Shown: in pieces, positions 24,828 to 37,386 of the stretch | Layout of the letters: the number at the start of each line of letters is the position of its first letter | Position numbering within the stretch: position 1 is the stretch's first letter | Notes under the pieces: generated by a model | Databases searched by the model: none | Told to the model about the DNA's origin: nothing | The model's input: the letters and a program-made list of their open reading frames with translations, nothing else | Assembly (NCBI GenBank): GCA_965112735.1 | Contig: OZ218955.1 | Span: 1,116,001 to 1,180,000, forward strand | Direction of reading: 5' to 3' | Length of the DNA: 64,000 nucleotides | Origin: Phaeosaccion multiseriatum | Taxonomy: Eukaryota > Ochrophyta, other classes | Position numbers and translations under genes: made by a program

Positions 24828-25181
24828 TATATATTATATATATACAATTACAAATCAATCCATCTACCCATCTATCTCACCATACTTAGAACAAGCTCAT
24901 TGAAGGTGGCTGGGCAGAGTGTAAAGAGACGACCCCCCGGCCCCTACCGAAACTGAAACTATGGCCACTCCTTGGGCCAGGCTGCGGCAGCCGCAGCATC
25001 CTTTGCCCAGGCAACAATCGCAGCAGCAGAAGGAGGAGAAGCAAGACTGGTGGTGGATGAAGGGCGTATCACCACTACTCGTAGTCGCCGTCAGTCGTGG
25101 TGACGGTGCGGCAAGAGTGGCAATGGGAGGAAGTGGAACAGTGGCGGGCTGAGCACTACCACTAGAACCTCTAGCCGCACA
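24439..25181. other. Convergent intergenic region with AT repeat
   Basis: This lies between the 3' ends of the Cys-rich and zinc-ribbon genes. It holds an AT dinucleotide array (about 24789-24844) and short AGCAGG/GTAGTAG-type repeats. No gene is evident. Confidence 0.75.
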
Positions 25182-28103
<2,922 letters not shown>

Positions 28104-29990
28104 CTTCTCCAATATTTGTCCTTCCCGCCTTTTTACCCTCCACCCTTTCTGGTCTTCCCTAGTACTGCTGCTCGAGCGACGCTGATCCCCCCCCCCTCTG
28201 CGCTGAAGCCTCTGCACCCCCCCCCCCCCTTCTTTTTTTTCCCTTTACTTCTGCAGGCCGAATTTGATACCCCTCTCGGACCGAAACCAACATGGAAGCC
28301 AAACACGCGACGGAACGAGGAGATGCCAATTGTGACGTTTCAACTTCTTCAGGGTCTCCTCATCTCCAACAGCACCAGCTCTCTTCATGCACGCACCCAC
28401 CAGCACCAGCTCTCTTCATGCACTCACACTTCCCGTAACATCTTATGCCCGGCCTTGTCTTTCTACTTCCGACCGTACGAAGCGGTACGTCTCCTCACAC
28501 CGCCTCTCTGCAAAGGCTCTCCTCATCCTCCTCCTCCTTGGCGACATCATTGATTGCTCAAGCTGTGTCCTCCAAGGGTGCCTTTTTCGCTGGACAAAAG
28601 AAGGGGTCAGAGTGGACTGCCCCTGTCAGCCTGGCATATGCCAAGTATATTTCTCATATGTCAAATAACTACTCTGTCATGCTGCGAGTACATGAGCTGA
28701 CAGAGCATACATACATACTATCTTAGGCCTCTTCCTCATCCCCTCCCACGCCTTTCCCTTCCTCCCTGTGCCCCTCCCACTTGAACCGAATCCAAGTACC
28801 CTGCCCCTCCCTCCATTTCAACATTCGTTTTTAACCATTTACTTCTCTGCCCCAGAGCAGTCGCTGCTGCTCTCAAGCCTCCCTCATTGGGCGGCCGAAA
28901 AGGCTCCCAGTGTTCTCTCTCTCATTGGGTCCAAAAGGTTCCCAATCCTACACGCCTCTCTCCTCCAGAAAATGCTCTGGAGGACTCTCCGCTCACCACA
29001 CCGCCACGACGGCAACCGCTGCCACTACTACTACGACTGCTGCCACTGCTCGCAAATCCCCGCCCACTACTCCCTTCACAAACCCTCCCAGCTTCTCAAA
29101 TAGCCATCGCGGTACCCCCATTACAGCCCTCAGCACCCCTCCTGCTCCTCCCGACGCTCCACCTGAATCAGCGGCCTGTGAGGCACTCTGTAGGAGCAAG
29201 GTACAGGGAGGGGCGGGGGTGGAGAAGGAGGGAAGAGGAGGAGGAGGAGGAGGAGGAGGAGGAGGAGGAGGAGGAGGAGGAGGAGGAGGAGGAGGAGGGA
29301 GCAGGGAGCAGGAGGCCGCGCAAAGGACGCCTCAGGGCCAAAAGAAAGAGCAAGGACTGTTCGGCCACACAACGAGTAAGTCTGTCCCCATGAAACCCTT
29401 GCTCCCACCCCCGTCTATACATAAAACACCTCCCTCGCCTCCCACGAGCGCTGAACGTTACGCTTCGATACGTCGCTCCTGGACGTTCGCATGTACCCTT
29501 GGCCCTTACCTCCGCCACAGATGGGGGATCTGAAGGTGTGCACATTGGCATTGTGGAAAGGAGGCAGGCAGGGCGGTTGTCTTGTCAGTGAGCCAGTTGG
29601 AAAGGAGGCAGGCCGGACAGTTTTCCAGTCAGGGAGGACAGTTGTCGAGTCAGTGAGTCAGATCATGCCCAGATTGGGTCACAGGTGGTCAACAGGACGA
29701 CATATCACAAGCTACCCAAAGCAGGCCGCCACCCTACCCAAACCACAGCGAGTCCCCATCCCCCTTTTTCACGACTTATGGTGTGGGGCCAAGTACACTA
29801 ACTGCCCGACTGCCCGGCCGGAGCGGATGAGACGTTCTTTGCCGCTGCTCGCACACACAAAAGAAGGATGGAGCGTTCTTTGCCGCTCCTCACACGCACA
29901 CATATATGCAGTCAATTGGGCTCTCGGCCGGGAGTTGCTACTCTACTTATATACTTGGAAAGACCCTTTGAGGCAGAGCCAACACTGTCC
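28104..29990. other. Intergenic region upstream of the zinc-ribbon gene
   Basis: About 1.9 kb without a supportable gene. It should contain the zinc-ribbon promoter and the 3' flank of the LRR gene. Visible structure: a poly-C run (28218-28230), a direct repeat of AGCACCAGCTCTCTTCATGC (about 28371 and 28401), a GGA array (29238-29300), and repeats around GCGTTCTTTGCCGCT (about 29832-29890). Several open frames cross it, but none shows splice-consistent or family-like sequence. Confidence 0.6.
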
Positions 29991-30354
29991 TCAGTGAAAG
30001 TCAGCACCTTTGACTGAGCAAAACATGTACCCCGACCACTCCCCACTTATTGCTTCTTACTTACCCGAGAGCTTGTTGTTCCACAGGTGTAGGTGTACCA
30101 AGTTTGAGAGCTGACGAAGCTCGGCCGGAATGGTCCCTGTGGGGAGGAGGAGATGGGGAGAAGTTTCAGTTGCTTTGGCCATGTTTACACACCCCACATC
30201 TCAATTGCAGTCCGCTGCTCATTCGAGGGTCGCTGCTATCAACTTCTTACCAGAGAGCTGATTGTCACGGAGAGACAGGCATGTCAGCTTGGACAGATGG
30301 CCCAGCCTCGGTGGAATGGAGCCTGTGGAGGGGATGGAGAGTTAGTTCTTCCGT

Positions 30355-30391
<37 letters not shown>

Positions 30392-31607
30392 AATCCTTGC
30401 AAAGTGGGCGCCGAGGCTTGCTACCACTTACCAGAGAGCTGGTTGCCGCCGAGACCCAGGAACTCCAGATTGGACAGTTGGCCAAGCTCCAGCGGAATTT
30501 CCCCTGCGTAGGAGGACAGGGAGAGGACTTTGGTCACACCACTATCACGTGAAGTAAGTGGGGGCGCCGAGGGGTTCAAGCACTTACCGGAGAGCTGGTT
30601 GTCACCCAGGCCGAGGATTTCCAGACTGGAGAGCTGGCCAAGCTCCGGCGGAATGGCTCCTGCCGAGAGAGAGAGAGAGAGAGAGAGATGGAAAGCTCGT
30701 TGGTCACACCACTTTCAAGCAAAGTGGGCGATTGCCGTGCCACTTACCGGAGAGCTTGTTATCACTGAGACCCAGGACCGTCAGCTTGGAGAGTTGACCA
30801 AGCTCGGGCGGTATGGTTCCTGCACGGGGCGGATAGAAAGCTTTTTGGTCACACCGCTTATCAAGCATTGCAAAGTGGGTTGCCAGCACTTACCAGAGAG
30901 CTTGTTGCCTCTGAGATCCACTTCTACCAGATAAGACAGCTGGCCAATCTCCGGTGGCAGGGTTCCTGTGGGGCGTACGGGAGAGGTCTTGGCTCACACC
31001 GATATCAAGTGAAGAGGGTACCGAGAGTTGCTGCCACTTACCAGAGAGGAGATTTTTGTTGAGATAGAGACATGTTAGACTGTATAGTTGGCCAAGCTCC
31101 GGCAGAAGGCGCCCTGAGGAGGGGGAAGGGGAGGACATTTCGTGCTTCGATTAGTGGTGCCACTGAACCGCCTGGGAGCCGAAGCTAAGCAGCTTCCACC
31201 ACCACGACTTATATCAACACATAGAGCTGCCGACTACGAAACTACGGAAAGGTATACGCAGACAGCACTCACTACAAACATCCACCTCGCTCGTGGTGAA
31301 ACTTTCCGAGAGCACGCGACTCCTTCCTACCAAAGAATTCACCAATGCTTTCATCCAACCCTGATCCTTCATCTTCACATGCAGCGTCACCAGACCGTGC
31401 CTTCTTACCTACGAGCCCATTGTTATCCAGGTCCAGCTTCACCACGACATTGTTCTCCACCACAACATTGTGCCAGGCCTCCAGAGGGGCCTCGGTGCCC
31501 CATCCCTTGCTTTCATTCCAGCGCCCTTCTTCTCCATTTTCTTGGCCGCTTGTGGCGACGAATAACAAGGAGAGGACCCTCCTCTGATTCTCCAGTATGT
31601 CAGCCAT
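29991..31607 (-). CDS. Small leucine-rich repeat protein with one LRR per 72-nt exon
   Basis: Exons on the minus strand: 31607-31409, seven LRR exons 31113-31042, 30965-30894, 30819-30748, 30659-30588, 30503-30432, 30322-30251 and 30136-30065, and a short terminal exon 30013-29991; 241 residues. Each LRR exon is exactly 72 nt with phase 1 on both sides and codes one plant-type repeat such as GTIPPELGQLSKLTVLGL plus SDNKLSG. Exon 1 supplies the capping segment WNESKGWGTEAPLEAWHNVV and KLDLDNNGLVG. No membrane segment or signal peptide is clear, so the protein may be intracellular or a truncated receptor. The Met at 31607 was chosen because the cap starts just after it; an in-frame ATG at 31721 would add 38 residues and sit only 51 bp after the RF2 stop. 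The terminal exon is the least certain. Confidence 0.82.
30065..31113 (-). repeat. Tandem LRR exon-plus-intron duplication array
   Basis: Seven units of about 146-186 bp, each one 72-nt exon plus an intron. The introns are also related: several contain a GGTCACACCRCTWTCAAG-like sequence and a GTAAGTGG/GTAAGTGC donor. A GA repeat (30668-30690) and CA repeat (30359-30388) interrupt two of the introns. Confidence 0.9.
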
Positions 31608-31772
31608 CCATCCGGTTGTAGACAGTAGGGCGGTGTGGTGTTCGGCAAAAAAAAAATATGCCTCTCGGGCGATATTCGGATTCAAAATTTCAATTTCCGT
31701 TTCGGCACATTGGCCCGACATCGGATCAAATCCATCCTTCTCTTTTTTTTTTCACGACACCAACAGATGGAG

Positions 31773-34700
31773 TCATAGGCCCTTGAGCAGCGAGCCTTCG
31801 ATGAGCTCGTCAAGCCCCCCCTCCAGTACGGCTTTGACGTTGGATATCTCCACAGAGGTTCGGTGGTCCTGTGGCCGGGATCAGAGCGGCAGGTAGTGCC
31901 AGAAGGGCCAGGAATGTTGGGATCAGAGAGAGAGTGTCAGGGTCAGAGTGGACAGGGATAAGATTAAGGTTAATGTCAGGGTCAAGGTCAGAGTCAGAGA
32001 CAGGGTCAGGGTCAAGTTAAGGGTCAGCAGCACACACACGCAGGCGAGCATAAATAACAAAACTATATAGATACGGGAGAGTGATAAGTGTTGAAACTCC
32101 TCTACTTCTTACAGACTCGTGTACACTTGAGCTATTTGCGCCCCGGCGGGAGAGGAGGGGAGAAAGTGGTGGTAGGACAGGGTCGAGTGCCTCCTCCCAC
32201 AGCCCCCCCTCGCCCACCCTCTCACACCCCCCGCCCCCCTACGTACACAGACGCACCTTAACAAGGGAGTAGGGCGAGAGCACGTAGCTCCTAATCTGGT
32301 TACCCCATTGGTTGTCCCCCAGGCTCTCCGTGTATTGCCTCCTCCTGTTTCGCTCTTCATCGAGCTGGAGGGCGAAGAGCTTTCCACGAAGCACGCTCAC
32401 GGCTGATTCGCGGTTCCGGTGCTGACTTCTCTCGTTCTGACATGTCACCACAAGGCCTTCGAAAAGGCGCCAAAAGGGAGGGAGGGGGGGGGAGAGAGAA
32501 AGAGAAGGAGGGAGAGAGAAAGAGGGAGAGAGAGAGGGAAAGGGAGGGAGCGAGAGAGGGAGGGAGAGAGAGAAGGGGGTGGGAGAGAGGGACAGGGCGG
32601 ACGGAAGAGAGAGTATGTGTGTGTATGTGTGGGCGGTGGGACGAGGAGAAACGAGAGGAGAGGAGAGGAGAGGGGAGCAGAGCAGAGCAGAGCAGAGGAG
32701 AGGAGAGAGGAGAGGAGACGAGAGAGGTTAATTAGTCCACCAAGAGTGGCGGTGGGAAGCACAGAGTGGCCTGACAAAGCGCAAACTGTGGAGCCTGCCA
32801 CACCACACCGAGCCCGTGAATTACGTAATCTTACATACATACAAAAGAGAACCTTGGCGGGAATGGTGCGGAATAGAGTGTTGCCCTCCTGCCTCTCTGC
32901 TCGTCTCTACCTCTCTCTCCCTCTCTCTCCATCTCTCATGCCCTCCCCCTCCCTCTCCTTCTCTCTCTCTCTCTCACCCGTGGGCAGGTGCGTAATTCGG
33001 ACGGCGCTGTCCGTTGTGTTGACATGCTGACCGCCCGCGCCCTGTGCCTTCATCGTGTCAATCTGGGATTCATCGAAACCAGCAGCAGCAACACCACCAG
33101 CAGCAACAACAACAGCAGCAGCAGCAGCAACAGCAGGAGGAACAGGGGAAGGAGGAGGATTACTAGGAGGGAGGCTATGTGAAAGTAAGCAGGGATGTAC
33201 GGAGGCGAGAGAGCTAGACAGAGAGAGAGAGAGACATACGAGAGAGCAGAGAACAGAGAGAGAGCTAAAAAGAGGTGGCGCCGCGGTAACGTGCCTTGAG
33301 GTCCCCGGGGGCGATTTCGATGCTCTTGGCGCCGCCGCCTTCGGAGTTGTCCAGTAGAGGCAGCACTCGCACCTGAGTACACAACGAGGACAGATCCGAG
33401 GGTGGGTGGCGAGGGGAGAGGCAAGGGGATCCAGGTCAGACATGCCCAGCGGGTGCTTGCTATACACTCGACGAGGGTATATGCTAGGCGTGCTATGCAC
33501 TCCATTGTTTGCCTTTGGAGAGTGAAGGGAGAGCAATTGGCCCGTCAGCGCATGGAGAGGCGGTGAGTGAGTGAGTGAGTGAGTGACTCACTGACTCACT
33601 GTCTGATTTACTGACTGAATGCCTGCCTCACTGACTGACTCATGGACTGACTGACTGACTGACTGACTATACTGACCTGAGCAAAGGAGGTGTGTCTCCT
33701 GCCGGCCTGATCGTATGGCGACTGTCGCACGAGCCGATGCACTCCTGCCTCCGTGCGCAGCCAGCCGTACGCTTGGGGGCCCTCCACCTACATGTGGTTG
33801 TGCAGTCCGATGTATGACAAGGTGTAGGTACCAGACAGCAAGCAAGAGGAGGGGTGGAGGGTAGGGGGGTTAGAGCATCGAGTGTGCTCGGTGTACACTG
33901 GTAGCAACAGAGTATAAGACGAAAGCAAACACGGAGAGGATGACGCCCAGAAGAACGCCTCGGGGAGAGGAGGAAGGGGGAGCGGGAGGGAGAAGGAGGA
34001 GGACGGGGAGGAGGAGGAGGAATAAGAGGAGGAGGAGGAGGAGTAGGAGGAGGAGGAGGAGGAGGAGGAGGAGGAGGAGGAGGAATAAGAGGAGGAGGAG
34101 GAGGAGGAGAAGGAAGACGAGGAGGAGTTCGTGGTGGTGGAAGGGGGGGAGGAGGAGGTTCTGGTGGAGTGACTGACCTTAATGGTGGCGTTCTTTACTC
34201 CGTCGTCGCTCGGGCTGGACGTCACCTCCGTGACCAGAAAGCCTCTGCTCGCCCCCCACCTGCCACACCAGTACATACGCCCCAGGGGGGAACAAAAAAG
34301 GGAGGCATGTAAGCCCCAAAGAACAACAAAGACTAGGGGGAATATACGCCTGCGTGTCGGCTCTCCCTCCCTCCCTCCCTCCCTCCCGCCCCTCCCCTCC
34401 TTCTCACCTGCTGTACATGTTGAGCAGCATTTTTGCCCAATCGCAGCTCTCGGCCCCTCCCGCCCCGGCCAGCACTTCCACAAAGGCGCTGCTCTGACGG
34501 GCTTGCGCCTCACACGCCTCCGCCTCTGGATCCACCTCCACGGACTGCTCTGAGTCTGAACCCCGTCCACCACCACCACCACCACCACCACCACCACCAC
34601 CACCACCACCACCACCACCACCATCACCACCACCACCAACGATGCTACGAGTACTGCTCAGCAGGGCTTCCAGCTTGAGGCGACGCGCGGTGGACAGGAG

Positions 34701-34902
34701 AGAGGTCATCTAGCGAGGGGCATGAGTGGCCCGTAGTGGAAGGGGAGGCAAAAGGGGGAGACGCGCAGAGACGCAGGCAGGGTTGGATACAACCTTACAA
34801 CTTAGAACTACGGTTCCGGGCCGTCTATGACAATCCAAGACGGGAGGGAGGACCAGGGTCGGTGAAGACGAGCAACGGTCAGTCGAGAGCAGATCCTCTC
34901 TA

Positions 34903-34949
<47 letters not shown>

Positions 34950-35888
34950 CTGTGTCCGTGCCCCTCCCCCCCGGCTATAGGACACCAGAGCACACGCACC
35001 GTTTCCCTACACTCATGCACAAGCTCTTGCTCGCCCTCCTCTCTGGCAAGCTCGTACATCTCCCTGCAGTTGGACAGCGCTGCGCTGAGGTCAGTCAAAG
35101 CGGATAGGCTGGCCGAGAGCGTCGCCTGTTTGGGGGAAGAAGGTGGGGAGGGTGTAAGAGGGGCTTGTTAGGTAGTGGTAGACTGGATGGGTGGGATGTG
35201 TCTCATACTCCTTTCAAGGCTTTCCTCTACAAGATGCGTGTGTAATGGTTGTGAGACGCTACAATCGAGACAGGATCAAAAGCATAGCTTCATCTTGCCC
35301 GGTCTACACTCTCTCACTCTCTCGCCCTCTCGCTCACCCCCCCCGCCTACTCGCCTGCTCTTTAAGCAGCCTGTTCGCTTCTCTGGTGTCCTCCCCGTCG
35401 AACAGCGCCGGGGAAGAGGTGATCTCCTCCAGCTCTCTCAGGCGGACCTCCATGGCTGGCAGGCCCATCTTACCAGCCACGACTTCTAGGCAGTTCTCTA
35501 TGGAGCGACACGCGTCCTCAAACGTCGTTGGTGTGGAGGAAGAGGTGCCCGTAATCTCAGCCCCTCTTCCTCCTCCTCTCTCTTGTGCAGTAGCAGCAGC
35601 AGTGCTGTGGAAGCCGGCCACCGCTACTCGTGACTTCCCTACTGGAGGTGAGGTGTGCCGCACCGAGGGGAAGAGGATGGCCTTGTCCAAGGAGCAGGAC
35701 GAGGATGATGGCGACCATGGCCTCCTTCTCCTCCTCCCGCCCTGCAAATCCTTCCCTGCTCCTGTTGTTGTCGCAGCTGCTGCTGTTGCAAGTGAGGTTG
35801 AGGAGCGCGCATCCCTGCGGCTGTGGCGTGGGATCCGGCAGCCGCTCAAGCAATACCGTCCTCCCGCAGCAATCCTGGCGTGAGCCAT
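31773..35888 (-). CDS. prfB: Peptide chain release factor 2, organellar
   Basis: Nine minus-strand exons (35888-35355, 35125-35000, 34709-34408, 34259-34178, 33787-33677, 33372-33295, 33062-32978, 32456-32257, 31868-31773) join in frame to 537 residues. RF2 recognises UGA/UAA and triggers peptidyl-tRNA hydrolysis. The catalytic [20 protein letters not shown] is at about residues 419-438 (GGQ 421-423). Other family motifs: [73 protein letters not shown]. The stop-codon-reading tripeptide, normally SPF, reads SPY (371-373). An Arg/Ser/Ala-rich leader of about 100 residues without an ASAFAP motif points to mitochondrion, though plastid is possible. Introns 1 and 6 use GC donors (CAG|GCGAGT, AAG|GCACGT). 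A poly-Gly tract (34563-34640) sits in exon 3. Confidence 0.93.
33545..33676 (-). repeat. GTCA tetranucleotide repeat starting at an RF2 splice donor
   Basis: In the gene's sense the intron begins GTCAGTATA and continues with GTCA units for about 120 bp, with a GTGA block at the end. Confidence 0.85.
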
Positions 35889-36075
35889 AGAGCCGCTCAA
35901 CTCTACTGCCCAAAGATCTGTGTCCGTGTGTCAGTATGTCAATGAATCTGTGAACTGAAGAGCCAACACGTGAACCACCCGATCGATCGGGACTAATGTG
36001 TAATAGTTCCCACTCCCCTTCCCCAAGCAGCGGGAGGATGAATAGCTTGTGAATCTCGTGCTAAACCATTGCGCA
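35889..36075. promoter_or_regulatory. Short divergent promoter between RF2 and MATE genes
   Basis: Only 187 bp separate the two opposed start codons, so the promoters must overlap or share elements. A GATCGATCGG palindrome lies at about 35981-35990. Function is inferred from position. Confidence 0.5.
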
Positions 36076-37319
36076 ATGGCGATCCACCGGAGCGAAGTCG
36101 ATGAAATAGAAGGGGGGAAGAGAGAGCACGTGAGCCCGTCCAGACGACGCAGACTTTGTAGCGGCGAAGGCCTTCATTCCCCCACTGAGTCCTCATGGAT
36201 GAGTGACGATGGAGACGGTGACGTCGGTATCAAATTGAAGGCTACCACTCGGAAGGGTTGGAGCCGCATTGATGGCGACGATAGAAGTGTAGGCCAGAGA
36301 GCCCCTGAATACACCTCTTGGAGACATGAGATCCCGGATCTTCAGCGCTTGGCGGTGCCCATCGTTATTACTAGCTCACTGTCCTTTGGCTTGGCCGTCA
36401 CTGACATGGTAAGGATGTGCGTGTTCTGTCCAAGCAAGGCACGAGATGACCAGGACCTGCCGACTTCCCCTTCTCATGACCTTCCCTACCTACCCTACTG
36501 CAGGAGGCATCTCCTGCCCTTCCCTTCGCTTTCCCTTCTCATCCCCCCCCTCCCCCCATATCTCTCGCTCCCTTCTCACCGTGTCGCCTCAGGTCATGGT
36601 TGGTCAGCTGTTGGGCACGGAGGACCTCGCCATTGTCGGTCTGGGCAACTCCGTTTTCAATCTCGCCTACAACTTCCTCATGGGCGTGGCCACAGCCCAG
36701 GACACGCTGTGCAGTCAGTCCTTCGGCGCCGGTAATCATGCCGCCGTGCTGGCATGGAGCTTCACATCTCTCGTGGTGCTGTCTGGCATGGGCTTTGCCT
36801 CCGCGCTTGTCCTGTGGTACTCAGACGTTGTCGCCTTCTCCATCATGAAGCAGACGGAGGAATTCGCAGCACGGGTGGGGCTGTTTTGCAGGTACGCTAG
36901 TACCTCTATCGGGCTATGCGAGAGTGTGCGAGAGGGCTGGAAATTCGGACTGAAGCTCAATCTTCGGCCTCTACACCCTCTCCATCACCCCCTCCCTCCT
37001 CGTCTCCCGCCTCGCCTCCCTCCCTCGCCCCCCCCCTCTTTATCTCCGTCTCTTTCTGATCTACTTTAATCTCTCTCGCCCTTGCCTGCCTCCATCCTTT
37101 CTCCTCATCCTCCTCCTTCCACACTACACTCAGATTGCTGATTCTAGGCCTCCCTGCTCACGTTTGGACTCAGCCACTGCAAAAGGTACGACACTGTGTA
37201 TAGCGCCCCCCTTCTGCTGCAACTTGGGAGTATTCCCGCCTGCCTACTGACCAATGCCCGCATCTCTTGTTGTGTTTTCGTATTTCTCTTCCAGTCGCTC
37301 CAAGCGTGGAGAACATGTG

Positions 37320-37386
<67 letters not shown>

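Noticed and set aside
28768-29400. Plus-strand gene in the zinc-ribbon/LRR spacer
   Set aside because: Open frames there end in the GGA repeat, have no family resemblance and no chain of splice-consistent exons.
31140-31260. 5S rRNA-like segment
   Set aside because: A short GAAGCTAAGCAG-like string resembles part of 5S rRNA, but the remaining conserved blocks are absent.
31773-35888. Programmed +1 frameshift as in bacterial prfB
   Set aside because: The gene is nuclear with introns, and the frame is continuous across all exon junctions; no internal in-frame stop is seen.
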